DNA of 64,000 nt from Flavobacteriaceae bacterium UBA7302 (GCA_002471825.1 DKQS01000009.1:1-64000); one strand, 5' to 3'; positions 1 through 10,100 are shown, numbered from the stretch's first letter. A program made the numbers and translations. The notes: a model not told the origin generated them from the sequence alone.

Positions 1-1125
1 CTTATCACCTCAATGGCAGCACCATTAGTACTGGCATTAGAAGTTGAACCATTCAAAAATGTTAATGGATGTGTAGCATTGGCACCATCGGTTCCGTAAT
101 CATCGTTACCAGTTACAGTAATATCTACAGCTGAACCACCTTGGGTAGCGCTGGCTGTATCATCATTTGCTGTTGGAGTTGAATTTGCAGTGATTGCTGC
201 AGAAACAGTAACATTTACCGTAGCAGTATCAGTATCTCCAGTAGCATCAGTGACTGTATAAGTGAAACTGTCAGTCCCTGTGAAACTCGCCGTTGGTGTA
301 TAACTAATAGTTGTACCATCAGTTGTAATTGCTCCGTTAGTTGTAGTTCCTGAAGAAATACTAACTGCAGGAGTATTATATCCGTCAGCACCAGCTACGT
401 CATTTGCTAATACTGCGATTGTATTGTTTGATGAATCCACTACTACTTCGGCAGTATCATCATTGGCTGTAGGAGTTGTAGCAGCACTCACCGTAACTGT
501 TACGGTTGCTGTATCTGCATCTCCACTTCCATCGGTAATGGTGTATTGGAAGGTATCCGTTCCGCTAAAATCTGCTGGAGGTGTGTAACTAAATTCATCA
601 TCAGTTACAGTTCCTGTTCCTTTGTTATCAATACTGATAGCCCCACCTTCGGCACTTGCACTAGATAAAGTTCCATTGGTCATGGTTAAACCACCATCAA
701 CATACCCATCTGCACCTGCACTATCATTAGTTAATACAGGAATTACAGTCGCTCCACTATTGATGGAAACCGTTGCAGAATCATCTACAGCATCTGGAAC
801 AAAAGACGTTGCACCACTAGAAGCAACTGTTACAGTTACCGTTGCAGAATCTGCTTCACCGTCTTTATCAGTTATTACATAGGTAAAGGTATCGGTTCCT
901 GAAAAAGTAGCTGTTGGTGTATAACGGATTTGAGTATTACTTATCACCTCAATGGCAGCACCATTCGCACTGGCATTAGAGGTTGAACCATTCAAAAATG
1001 TTAATGGATGTGTAGCATTTGCACCATCGGTTCCGTAATCATCGTTACCAGTTACAGTAATATCTACAGCTGAACCACCTTGGGTAGCATTTGCCGTGTC
1101 ATCATTGGCAGTTGGTGTTGAATTG
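1..1125 (-). repeat. Long-period internal DNA repeat, 939-bp spacing
   Basis: The segment at about 1-180 recurs at about 940-1120 with only scattered substitutions over the first 150 bases. The offset is exactly 939 bp (313 codons), so the frame is kept. Both copies encode the ATHPLTF-type repeat ending in GAAIEVIS. The similarity is at the DNA level, including silent positions, which suggests recent duplication or gene conversion. Confidence 0.75.
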
Positions 1126-1922
1126 GCAGTAGGAGCCGCTGGTGTTACCGTAATGGTAATCGTTGCATACCAGTTAACACCTGAAGAACTGAAATAATAA
1201 TCATAAGTATCAATACCCGAAAAACCAGGTGCAGGGGTATAATACAGTTGATCATCCAACCCACCTATACCAGTAGCGTTATCTTTTAGTACTATTGAAC
1301 CTCCTTCAGTGGTTGTGTCGGTTAAATGCAATGTTGAAGCAATCAACATCGATCCATTATTACCTGGTCCATCAATATCATTAGCAACAACATCAATAAT
1401 ATTGTTGGAACTATCTTGATCCACTGTAATTGTGTCATCCACTGGACCAAACTGAGTAACAGAAACTGTAACCGTTCCTGTGGCAGCTAAACCATCATTA
1501 TTTGTGATTACATAGTTAAAAGTATCTGTTCCAGAAAATCCATCCGCTGGTGTGTATAAGATAACATCGTCAGTTAAATCTCCTGAAGTCCCATTATCTC
1601 CAACAACTATCGTTGCCCCATTTGGACTTGCGCTGCTCTTACTTCCATTTGAAAAAGTTAATGGATGTGTCGCATTGTGACCAGAAGCTCCAAAAGAGTC
1701 GTTACTTGTAACATCTATTGTTACAGTCGTGTTATAGCTACCTGAGCTTTTTGCCTGGGTAAAACTATAGGTTGATGCAGAATCGTCTGTTGTAGTTGGA
1801 TTAGTAGGCGTACCATTAAAACTCTCAGTTGGAGTGTAAACCAATGTGCCTATGTCATCATCATTACCATAACTGGTAAAGGTGACTAACAAAAAAGCTA
1901 GTAAAAAAGTAATTTTCTTCAT
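1..1922 (-). CDS. Secreted tandem cadherin/Ig-like repeat protein, partial (runs off left edge)
   Basis: I checked the minus frame codon by codon from the ATG at 1922 to the left edge. It is open for 640 codons with no stop, so the C-terminus lies outside the window. It begins with a signal peptide (MKKITFLLAFLLVTFTSYG). Unlike the two large paralogues downstream it has no beta-helix and goes almost directly into about 100-aa Ig/cadherin-like repeats, of which six are visible. Each repeat starts near a PTANDDT-type linker, has an ND-x-GxDG turn, then YTP..FSGTDTF.Y.ITD and a TVTVTV strand. This resembles the Big_9/tandem-95 class of surface repeats. Two repeat subtypes alternate: one with ATHPLTF, one with GGLTMTNGTL. 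A T9SS tail would be expected beyond the edge but is not seen. Likely a surface adhesin or structural protein; ligand unknown. Confidence 0.85.
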   Translation of the reverse strand, partial: MKKITFLLAFLLVTFTSYGNDDDIGTLVYTPTESFNGTPTNPTTTDDSASTYSFTQAKSSGSYNTTVTIDVTSNDSFGASGHNATHPLTFSNGSKSSASPNGATIVVGDNGTSGDLTDDVILYTPADGFSGTDTFNYVITNNDGLAATGTVTVSVTQFGPVDDTITVDQDSSNNIIDVVANDIDGPGNNGSMLIASTLHLTDTTTEGGSIVLKDNATGIGGLDDQLYYTPAPGFSGIDTYDYYFSSSGVNWYATITITVTPAAPTANSTPTANDDTANATQGGSAVDITVTGNDDYGTDGANATHPLTFLNGSTSNASANGAAIEVISNTQIRYTPTATFSGTDTFTYVITDKDGEADSATVTVTVASSGATSFVPDAVDDSATVSINSGATVIPVLTNDSAGADGYVDGGLTMTNGTLSSASAEGGAISIDNKGTGTVTDDEFSYTPPADFSGTDTFQYTITDGSGDADTATVTVTVSAATTPTANDDTAEVVVDSSNNTIAVLANDVAGADGYNTPAVSISSGTTTNGAITTDGTTISYTPTASFTGTDSFTYTVTDATGDTDTATVNVTVSAAITANSTPTANDDTASATQGGSAVDITVTGNDDYGTDGANATHPLTFLNGSTSNASTNGAAIEVI

Positions 1923-2076
1923 GTGATCAGGGTTATATGTTATTTAAATTAAATTCTAATTATTAACCTGAGTACGGTCATAACATATCGTTTCAAATAA
2001 GTACGTTATTTCCGTAATCATTTGAACCCTAGGGAAAGTTCTTTCATAGCGGTTTTTAGGGAATCCACCGAATTAA

Positions 2077-2106
2077 CAAAAATAGAAAAAATATTTTAAC
2101 TAACAA
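2077..2106 (-). promoter_or_regulatory. Putative Bacteroidota promoter for the left-edge adhesin gene
   Basis: On the minus strand TTG (2106-2104) is followed after 19 bp by TATTTTTG (2084-2077). This fits TTG-N17-23-TAnnTTTG. It implies a leader of about 150 nt before the ATG at 1922. It is a consensus match only. Confidence 0.4.
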
Positions 2107-2201
2107 CTTTAATATCAATTGATTAAAATTGATAACATTTTTTTAAAAGTTAAAATACTTAATCACTTGTTTATCAGCATCTTAAAAAATATAGCTGACA
2201 T

Positions 2202-2235
2202 AAAAAAAGCAGAGACACGAGGGCCTCTGCTTTTT
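2202..2235 (-). terminator. Rho-independent terminator of the 2540-aa adhesin gene
   Basis: A perfect 11-bp inverted repeat (AAAAAGCAGAG at 2204-2214, CTCTGCTTTTT at 2225-2235) encloses a short loop. Read on the minus strand it ends in a run of T. It begins about 20 bp past the stop codon at 2257. Confidence 0.85.
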
Positions 2236-2256
2236 GCTAATTGGATTTTAATCTAA

Positions 2257-5200
2257 CTATTTGATAATAATCTTCTTAGTTCCGTAATCTTTAGTGTTAC
2301 TTAAAACTTTCATCAAAACAATTCCTGGACTTAATTTTAAGTTCATTTGAAGGGTATTGTTTCCTTGATTTAAATCCACCTGACGGCTGTAAAGAACTTT
2401 ACCAATTACATTATAAATTACTATGGTTCCTGAACCATTTTCTGCACTTTCAATATTCGTAGTGAATGTACCATTCGAAGGATTCGGATATACAGAGAAT
2501 GTGTTGTTGAACACCATGTTGGTCTCCGTATTTGATCCTCTGTTCGAGCTGGTTGCAGTCACTGTGATGTTCACCGTACCAACAGAAGCGTCTCCACTTG
2601 CATCAGTAATGGTGTAATCAAAAGTGTCCGTTCCGCTGAAACCTGCTGGTGGGGTGTATACAAACACATCATCCGTAGTATCAGCTGTTCCTTTGTTGTC
2701 GATGCTAATTGCACCTCCTTCAGCACTGGCACTGTTCAGTGTACCATTGGTCATGGTCAGTCCGCCAGCGATATATCCGTCAATACCTGATTCGTCGTTC
2801 GCCAATACATCAATCTCATTGTCGGTTGAGTCTTGGTCTACGCTTACCGTATCATCGTTCGCTGTTGGTACAGCAACCGTACCGTTGGTTGTTACCGTGA
2901 TTGTTACCGTTGCAAAGGAAGCATCTCCACTTGCATCAGTAATTCGGTATCTAAAGGTATCTTCTCCTGAGAAGGTACTCGTTGGCGTATACTCAATCTG
3001 ATTGTTCACCACTTCAATGGTAGCTCCGTTATCACTGTAGCTGATCATTGAACCATTGGTAAAGGTAATTGGGTGTGTTGAATTTGGTCCGTCTAAACCA
3101 TAGTCGTCATTGTCCAACACATCAATCGGAACCATGTTACCTCCTTGATCAGCACTTGCTGTATCGTCATTGGCGGTAGGTGTACCATTGGTAGTAGCTA
3201 CCGCTACGACATTGATGGTTACTTCAGCTGATGTGGTCTCTCCGTTACCATAGGCAATCACATAAGTAAAGGTCTCTACTCCTGTGTAGTTGCTATTTGG
3301 TGTGTAGTGGAATGAATCATCATTGAAGCTTAGTACTCCCCCATCAATTTGTTGGATGGTACCGTTTGTCAATGCAATCACGTTTCCAGTTGAAGCGGTT
3401 CCTGCAATGGTTAATCCAGTAATGGTTACATTCGGATCACCATTGGAATCTCTCACTCCTGCGTCATTTCCAAAGATGTCTAATACGTTGTTGGTACTAT
3501 CAACATCTACGTTGAAGGTATCGTCTGAAGCGGTAATGGTGTTTGGTTCACTTACCGTTACGTTTACCGTTGCTGTCGAAGCATCTCCACTTGCATCGGT
3601 AATGGTGTATTGGAAGGTATCTGTTCCTGTGAATCCAGCTACTGGGGTGTAGTTGAACACATCATCAGAAGTATCTGCCGTTCCTTGGTTGTCAATGCTG
3701 ATGGCAGCACCTTTGGTACTTGCACTTGTCAAAGTACCGTTTACCATGGTTAATCCATTGTCGATATAACCATCTGTACCAGAAAGGTCATTGGCCAATA
3801 CATCGATTACATTCACTCCAGAATTACCTGTTACCGTTACTGCATCATCATTGGCCGTTGGTGTCGATAATCCGCCTCCTGAGGAAGCACCTACCGTTAC
3901 CGTTACTGTACCTGTATCTGCATCACCACTTAAATCAGTGATTACATAGGTAAAGGTATCTGTTCCACTAAAACCTGAAGCTGGTGTGTAAACGATGTAA
4001 TCATCATCGTAAGTGTTTGGTGTGTTATTATCATTAACAGTAATGATTGCACCATTGTCACTAGCACTGCTTGTTGAACCATTGTTAAAGGTTAAAGCGT
4101 GATCTGTGTTTGCTCCTTCTGGACCAAAGCTATCATTTGCTAGTACCATAATGTCTATCGCAGCACCATTCTGATCAGCACTTGCTGTATCATCTGTAGC
4201 TTCTGGAATACCACTGTTTACAACCGCTGGTGTTACCGTAATGGTAATGGTGGCTGTGGATTGATCTCCGTTGGCATCGGTTAAGATATAGGTAATCTGA
4301 TCCGTTCCAGAGAATCCAGCTGCTGGAGAATAGATGATCGTGTTGTCTGTTGGATCACCATTGGTTCCGTTTTCAACCACAATGGCTGAACCTCCTGCTA
4401 CTGTTGGGGTTACTGCTATAATTGGATTTACAGCTGCATAACCATCAGATCCGAAGGTATCGTTATCCAACATGTTGATTACATTATTTGTACTGTTCTC
4501 AGCTACGGTATCTGTATCATCGTTTGCTGTTGGAACATCTGTAATGGCCGTTACCGTTACATTTACTGTTCCTGTAGAGGCATCTCCACTAGCATCGGTA
4601 ATTGTATACTGGAAGGTATCTGTTCCTGAGAACCCAGCTACTGGTGTGTATAAGAATACATCATCCGAAGTATCTGCAGTTCCTTGGTTGTCAATACTGA
4701 TGGCTGCACCATTAGAACTAGCACTACTTAAAGTACCGTTGGTCATGGTCAATCCTCCATCGATATAACCGTCAGATCCTGCAGTATCGTTGTCCAATAC
4801 ATCAATGATATTGGCACTACTATCTTGTACAACTGTGGCAGTATCGTCGGCCGCAGTTGGCGTTCCGTTTACTTGAACTACAGGAGTTACATTGATCGTT
4901 ACTGTAGCTGTTGACGAATTACCGTTACCTCCTAAGACTGTGTACTGGAAGGAATCAATTCCTGAGAAGTTCACAGCTGGACTATAAGTTACCGTATCGT
5001 CTGATTTATCTTGAGTTCCGTTTTCATTCACTGAAATCGTTCCTCCGTTTAACGAAGTAGCTCCTGATAAAGTAATGCTGGTAATACCGTCTTGACCGAT
5101 GGTATCATTGTTCAACATTGCAATGTCATTATTGCTACTGTTTTGATCAAAAGTTACTGTATCATCTACTGCATAAGGCACATTGGCAGCGCTACCTACA

Positions 5201-8200
5201 TTTAAGGTAACCGTTACTGTTTTTGCCAAGCCTAAAGCATCTGTAATCACATAAGTAATCGTATCAACGCCTGTAAAGTCCGCAGGTGGCGTATAGATGA
5301 TCACATCATCTGTTAAGTCATTTGGAGTACCATTGTCTCCAATAGAAACTGGACCACCATTGGCACTTGCGTTACTCAAGGCACCATTGGCAAAAGTAAG
5401 TGGGTGTGTTGGATTTGGACCGTTGAATCCGAAGTCATCATTGGCCAATACTTCCAATACATTGTCAGAGCTGTTTCTGATGATATCATAGGTATCTTCT
5501 CCAGCAGTTGGTTCTGGTAGCTTTACCACAACCGTTCTGGTAACAACCGTTTCATTGCCTGAACCATCCGTAGCAGTATATACCACCGTATAAGTTCCTA
5601 CTGTTGGGTTTTGAGGTACGTTGTTTACCGTATCTAAAGTCACCGAACAATTATCATCTGCCGTAGCACCTGCATCGGTGTATGGCGATGAATCCTCATG
5701 AAGCACCGAAGCATCTCCGTTCAATGTAATCGTTGGAGCGGTGTTGTCCACAACGGTTACCGTGGCGGTCGCAGACACATCATTAAATTGTGCCATCTCT
5801 TGAGCAGTCAAAGCTCTATCGTATAAAAATGCTTTTGATATTTGTGCATCTATTCCTCCAATTTGATTTGGAGTTGTATGTCGTGCACCAAATAAAATTT
5901 CAACGTTATTTGGATCCCAAGAAGTATCATCTGGATCAGTAAACGAACCGATCACAGAACCGTTTCTGTATACGGTGATGGTTACTTCTCCATTCGCTAC
6001 CTCATAAGTTATTGCCATTTGAACCACTTGATTGGCTACCGTCTCTGTAAAACCAGGATTCAAGGTTTGATTTCTTCTATAAAACGTACTACCATTCATC
6101 CAAGTAGCGGGATTGAGTTCTCCATAAACAATTCCGTCGAAGTTGTCCCCTGAAACGTTATCAATAGTCATAGCCGAACCAGAACCAACATTTAAATCCT
6201 GAATAGACACATAAGAAATTAATGTCTTGTTTGTAATTGGGGCGTTACCTGCAAAAGTTCCGTTCGAAGTTCTAGCAAAACTGTTCGGATCAACATCCAA
6301 AGTTCCGTTTACTATAGAAGCACCACCGACTAATTCGATGTCGCCCCAGTTCCCTGTTTTATCTTCTAGGGGATTGTTGCTTGAAAAATCCCAATGACCA
6401 ATTAAACCTTGTTGTGGTAATGAACCCGCATTTCCACTGGCATCTGTTGCAGTAATATTTACAGTCTGAGCTCCTAAATCATCACAATCAAAATTGGTCT
6501 GGTTCACACTTAGGGTTACCGATCCCGAGGCATCGGTAGCACTCGTTACAACGTCTTGAGCTGTAATAGTTGCGGTACCGAACTCATCTAAGGCTAGGGT
6601 AATGTCTTTCGGAACAACAACAGGCGCTGTTGTATCCACAACATTTACCGTTCTGGTTACTTCGGTTGCAGCATTGCCTGCAGCATCAGAAACATTGTAA
6701 GTAACAGAGTAAGTCCCAACCACACTTGTATTTACCGCCGTAGCATCAATGGAAATATTGTTGGAAATATCTCCGTCAGTATTATCGTCGGCAGTTGCTC
6801 CTAGCTCAGTATATGCATCACCTAACTCAATGGTTTGAGGGTTATCTCCTGTTAGTGTTATGGTTGGTGCTGTAGTATCCGCAGCAGAATCACCCGGGCA
6901 CCAAGTAGATTGACCTATGTCATTAACATTTGTTTGAGTGGTATTTGTGCCATTATCAGAAACATCTGTACTATTGTTTGCAGTTTGAACATTGGTAATT
7001 GTAGTGTTCGATAAACTATTCGGTATAACTATTCCAGCTGTACTTGAACTGGCAATTTTTGAATTCAACACGCTATTATCAGTTCCATTAAACTGGAAAA
7101 AGATACCCGTTGCTTTGCTACAAATCTCAACATCATCAATGGTGATATTACTTGAACTACGAACATAGATCCCTGTTGTCCCAGCACCAGTAAAACTGGC
7201 GTTTTCAACTGTTACATTATTGCTATTATCAATAAACAATCCTGTTCCAGTAGCATTATCATAGGTGTTAGCACCCAGGGTGTAATTATTTGCATTTATT
7301 AGAAATAAACTAGTTCCCGAATTTGAAAGGTCATTACCTGAAATATCGGAAGGGGTCCCTCGATATTCCAAGGCCGTTGCGGCACTATTGCTTAAATTAT
7401 TATTGGTAACTGTACCTCCTGGTGAATCATTAAATAAATATCTAATTCCGTAATTATTATTAGAAAAATTATTATTGTTCACTACAGTATTTGTCATATT
7501 GTTATTCAAACGAGCACCTTCAGCAAAACCTGTTGCCGTATTGTTTTCAATAGTTGAACTGGTTAAGTTCCTAACAAAAAGCGCAATTTTAACGGAACGA
7601 TTTACTCCGTTAGCAATCAGGGAATTAAAGTCCCAGTCATTAATGGTAATGTTGTTTGACTCGTAGTACTGAATTGGACCGTCAATATGGTCACCGTAAG
7701 TATTTTGATTTGGACCGGCAGATCCTGGAGCCGACAACTCAAAATTATTAGTTCCGGCCATCTGAACACCAATTTTAGATCCTGTAAAGTCATTTCCAGA
7801 AATCTCGGTTGGAGTTCCACTATACCCTAAACCTAGGACGTTATTATTGGTCAGGTTATTGTTGGTAATCGACATGCCATTAACAGTTTGTAATACGCGA
7901 ATTCCATAATTACCACCTGAAGCATTGTTGTTATTGACCACCGTATTGGTTGCATCATTTGCAAATCGAATACCTTCACCAAAACCAGTAATCGTATTAT
8001 TCTCAACGGTAGAATTGGTCAAATTTCTTACACTTAAAGCAATTTTAGTTAACCGATTCACATTAGAATCATATAATGATGGAAAGTCCCAATCATCAAT
8101 AGTGATGTTACTTGATTCAAAATACTGGAATGGATGATCAATATGATCTCCCCATGTGTTTTGGTTAGGTCCAGTTGAACCTGGAGCTGATAATTCGAAA

Positions 8201-9879
8201 TTGCTCATCTGAGCTAAAGAGGCTCCAATTTTAGACCCAGTAAAGTCATTCCCAGAAATTTCAATCGGATTTCCAGCAGCCTGTAAACCAATTAAATTGG
8301 CATTGGTAAAATCGTTATTAGTGATGGTATAATTCGAACTAGTTTGTAAAATTCTAACCCCATAATTTGATCCTGCAAAATTATTGTTATTTACCGTGGT
8401 ATTTGAGGCATCGTTGTTGAAACGAATTCCCTCGGAAAATCCTGTGAATATGTTATTCTCTATCGTAGAGTTCGTAAGATTGCGAACATTTAATGCAATC
8501 TTCTGTAATCTATTAACCGAATTGGCATATAGTGAGGTAAAATCCCAATCATCAATAGTGATGTTGTTTGACTCAAAAAATTGGAAAGGATGTTCTATAT
8601 GATCTCCCCATGTGTTTTGGTTGGGTCCAGTTGAACCTGGAGCTGACAACTCGAAATTACTCATCTGAGCTAAAGAGGCTCCAATTTTAGACCCAGTAAA
8701 GTCATTTCCTGAAATTTCGGTAGGATTTCCTGCAGCCTGTAAACCAATTACTTTAGAGTTGGTAAAATCATTATTGGTCACAGTGTAATTTGAACTAGTT
8801 TGCAAAAATCTTACACCATAATTTGATTCAATAAAAATATTGTCATTAACCGTGGTATTCGAAGCATCATTATTGAAACGAATTCCTTCTGAGAATCCAA
8901 CTGCAACATTACGCTCAATGGTCGAACTGGTAAGGTTACGAACGTTGATTGCCAATTTTGTTGATATATCTGCACCACCATCCATCAAAGAATTGAAATC
9001 CCAGTCATCAATGGTAATGTTGTTTGATTCATAAAATTGCAAAACTGTATCAGAATGACCTCCGTAAGTATTTAAGTTAGCACCTGTGGAGCCTGGGGCT
9101 GATAGCTCAAAATTACTTGTGTTTACCATGAACACAGCACGTAGCGAACCCGAAAAGTCATTTCCAGAAACTTCTGTTGGCGTACCACTGTAGTAAAAAG
9201 CATAAGAGCCAGCGTCAGAAAAATCATTATTGGTAATCGTATTTCCTGTATTTGTACCAAAAAAGTAAAAACCTTGAATAAGAGCACCTGGGGCACTGTT
9301 ATTATTTATGGTATTATTATTTGCATTCTGACCTTCGATTCCACGATTAAAAGTACCTGTCATCGAATTGTTTTGGACCAGTGAGTTACTAGTTCCTGCC
9401 AATTGAATTGCTTGGAAGTAATCGTTCAATGTATTGGAAGAAATCTCCACATTTGATATGTTAGTAGTTCTAATAGCATAACCCGAATTTGGTGTTCCTG
9501 AATCAAAACTCAGATTGCTAATTTGAGAATTACTGGCGTTCGCAGATAAGGAAAAAACGTTTTGTCCAGCTAAGGTAATAATTGGCGCAGCAGTAAAACC
9601 TGGCTGTGAACTTCCATCAATTATCACTTCATCTGTAATAAGAATTGTTGTAGAAACATTAATGGTTTGAGCACCTGTTCCAATCGCGAATTCAATAACA
9701 TCCGCACCTGGGTTGTTATTTGCCTGCGTTATGGCATCTCTCAGTGAACCAGCGCCGGTATCATCGGTATTGGAAACTGTAAGGGTCAAAAAATTGTTGT
9801 CTGTGTTTTCGGCACTGGTATATCCAAAGGATACTAACGCCGCCAAAAGGAACAACTTAGAGGTAATTTTTTTAAACAT
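2257..9879 (-). CDS. Giant T9SS-secreted beta-helix/LamG/cadherin-repeat adhesin (2540 aa)
   Basis: Predicted cell-surface or secreted adhesin. Domain order by eye: signal peptide (1-23); GSLRDAITQANNNPGAD start of a right-handed parallel beta-helix; beta-helix to about 990 built on four 152-aa modules; DUF5011-like Ig domain (about 1002-1082); HYR-like segment (to about 1150); concanavalin/LamG domain (about 1157-1366, starting GLIGHWDF and ending near LYDRALTAQE); second DUF5011-like domain (about 1378-1453); nine Ig/cadherin-like repeats (about 1454-2440); T9SS type A sorting domain (2459-2540, SVYPNPSNG). The N-terminus and repeats are clearly paralogous to the 1929-aa protein downstream, which lacks the LamG insertion. 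The repeats are rich in Asn, Asp, Thr and Ser, as expected for Ca-stabilised surface folds. Function as an adhesin is inference; a polysaccharide-binding role through LamG is possible. Confidence 0.9.
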   Translation of the reverse strand: MFKKITSKLFLLAALVSFGYTSAENTDNNFLTLTVSNTDDTGAGSLRDAITQANNNPGADVIEFAIGTGAQTINVSTTILITDEVIIDGSSQPGFTAAPIITLAGQNVFSLSANASNSQISNLSFDSGTPNSGYAIRTTNISNVEISSNTLNDYFQAIQLAGTSNSLVQNNSMTGTFNRGIEGQNANNNTINNNSAPGALIQGFYFFGTNTGNTITNNDFSDAGSYAFYYSGTPTEVSGNDFSGSLRAVFMVNTSNFELSAPGSTGANLNTYGGHSDTVLQFYESNNITIDDWDFNSLMDGGADISTKLAINVRNLTSSTIERNVAVGFSEGIRFNNDASNTTVNDNIFIESNYGVRFLQTSSNYTVTNNDFTNSKVIGLQAAGNPTEISGNDFTGSKIGASLAQMSNFELSAPGSTGPNQNTWGDHIEHPFQFFESNNITIDDWDFTSLYANSVNRLQKIALNVRNLTNSTIENNIFTGFSEGIRFNNDASNTTVNNNNFAGSNYGVRILQTSSNYTITNNDFTNANLIGLQAAGNPIEISGNDFTGSKIGASLAQMSNFELSAPGSTGPNQNTWGDHIDHPFQYFESSNITIDDWDFPSLYDSNVNRLTKIALSVRNLTNSTVENNTITGFGEGIRFANDATNTVVNNNNASGGNYGIRVLQTVNGMSITNNNLTNNNVLGLGYSGTPTEISGNDFTGSKIGVQMAGTNNFELSAPGSAGPNQNTYGDHIDGPIQYYESNNITINDWDFNSLIANGVNRSVKIALFVRNLTSSTIENNTATGFAEGARLNNNMTNTVVNNNNFSNNNYGIRYLFNDSPGGTVTNNNLSNSAATALEYRGTPSDISGNDLSNSGTSLFLINANNYTLGANTYDNATGTGLFIDNSNNVTVENASFTGAGTTGIYVRSSSNITIDDVEICSKATGIFFQFNGTDNSVLNSKIASSSTAGIVIPNSLSNTTITNVQTANNSTDVSDNGTNTTQTNVNDIGQSTWCPGDSAADTTAPTITLTGDNPQTIELGDAYTELGATADDNTDGDISNNISIDATAVNTSVVGTYSVTYNVSDAAGNAATEVTRTVNVVDTTAPVVVPKDITLALDEFGTATITAQDVVTSATDASGSVTLSVNQTNFDCDDLGAQTVNITATDASGNAGSLPQQGLIGHWDFSSNNPLEDKTGNWGDIELVGGASIVNGTLDVDPNSFARTSNGTFAGNAPITNKTLISYVSIQDLNVGSGSAMTIDNVSGDNFDGIVYGELNPATWMNGSTFYRRNQTLNPGFTETVANQVVQMAITYEVANGEVTITVYRNGSVIGSFTDPDDTSWDPNNVEILFGARHTTPNQIGGIDAQISKAFLYDRALTAQEMAQFNDVSATATVTVVDNTAPTITLNGDASVLHEDSSPYTDAGATADDNCSVTLDTVNNVPQNPTVGTYTVVYTATDGSGNETVVTRTVVVKLPEPTAGEDTYDIIRNSSDNVLEVLANDDFGFNGPNPTHPLTFANGALSNASANGGPVSIGDNGTPNDLTDDVIIYTPPADFTGVDTITYVITDALGLAKTVTVTLNVGSAANVPYAVDDTVTFDQNSSNNDIAMLNNDTIGQDGITSITLSGATSLNGGTISVNENGTQDKSDDTVTYSPAVNFSGIDSFQYTVLGGNGNSSTATVTINVTPVVQVNGTPTAADDTATVVQDSSANIIDVLDNDTAGSDGYIDGGLTMTNGTLSSASSNGAAISIDNQGTADTSDDVFLYTPVAGFSGTDTFQYTITDASGDASTGTVNVTVTAITDVPTANDDTDTVAENSTNNVINMLDNDTFGSDGYAAVNPIIAVTPTVAGGSAIVVENGTNGDPTDNTIIYSPAAGFSGTDQITYILTDANGDQSTATITITVTPAVVNSGIPEATDDTASADQNGAAIDIMVLANDSFGPEGANTDHALTFNNGSTSSASDNGAIITVNDNNTPNTYDDDYIVYTPASGFSGTDTFTYVITDLSGDADTGTVTVTVGASSGGGLSTPTANDDAVTVTGNSGVNVIDVLANDLSGTDGYIDNGLTMVNGTLTSASTKGAAISIDNQGTADTSDDVFNYTPVAGFTGTDTFQYTITDASGDASTATVNVTVSEPNTITASDDTFNVDVDSTNNVLDIFGNDAGVRDSNGDPNVTITGLTIAGTASTGNVIALTNGTIQQIDGGVLSFNDDSFHYTPNSNYTGVETFTYVIAYGNGETTSAEVTINVVAVATTNGTPTANDDTASADQGGNMVPIDVLDNDDYGLDGPNSTHPITFTNGSMISYSDNGATIEVVNNQIEYTPTSTFSGEDTFRYRITDASGDASFATVTITVTTNGTVAVPTANDDTVSVDQDSTDNEIDVLANDESGIDGYIAGGLTMTNGTLNSASAEGGAISIDNKGTADTTDDVFVYTPPAGFSGTDTFDYTITDASGDASVGTVNITVTATSSNRGSNTETNMVFNNTFSVYPNPSNGTFTTNIESAENGSGTIVIYNVIGKVLYSRQVDLNQGNNTLQMNLKLSPGIVLMKVLSNTKDYGTKKIIIK
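2560..5520 (-). repeat. Nine tandem Ig/cadherin-like repeat units in the 2540-aa adhesin
   Basis: Nine units of roughly 100 codons each start at a P-x-A-x-DDT-like linker (for example PTANDDTVS) and end in TVTVTV. Two subtypes recur: one with GGLTMTNGTL and ISIDN, one with HPLTFTNGS. One divergent unit (TITASDDTFN) has a different core. Boundaries are approximate. Confidence 0.8.
7291..9114 (-). repeat. Four exact-period 152-aa (456-bp) beta-helix modules
   Basis: The marker NFELSAPGS occurs at residues 256, 408, 560 and 712, exactly 152 residues apart each time. Each module then has a (W/Y)G(D/G)H turn, ESNNITIDDWDF, VRNLT.ST.E.N and GNDF(T/S)GS. Modules 2 and 3 are nearly identical in DNA around the SLAQMS segment, indicating recent duplication. 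Confidence 0.85.
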
Positions 9880-10100
9880 AGTTAAAGTGTTAGTTAAAAT
9901 GAAATTTTAACCCACAACGTCATACTATCGATAAATCGAACGAATGCAAATACGTAAAGTCTTTGGCTTTTTTTGGTTAGGGGTTCGAAGCATTAATATT
10001 TATGAAATTAGGGGTTTTCAAAAATCGATGTTAAGATATAAAAAAAACTGAATTGACCAAATAACATATGTTTTAGGCAAAAAGGACATCAATTTAAGGT

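Larger units (their letters stand above)
1923..2256. other. Intergenic region between two adhesin genes (334 bp)
   Basis: No ORF or RNA gene is visible. It holds the probable promoter and a leader of about 150 nt for the partial gene on the left, plus the terminator of the gene on the right. It also holds a GAAC-N10-GTTC inverted repeat at 2024-2041 that resembles an element upstream of the 1929-aa paralogue. The remainder is plain AT-rich DNA. Confidence 0.6.
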
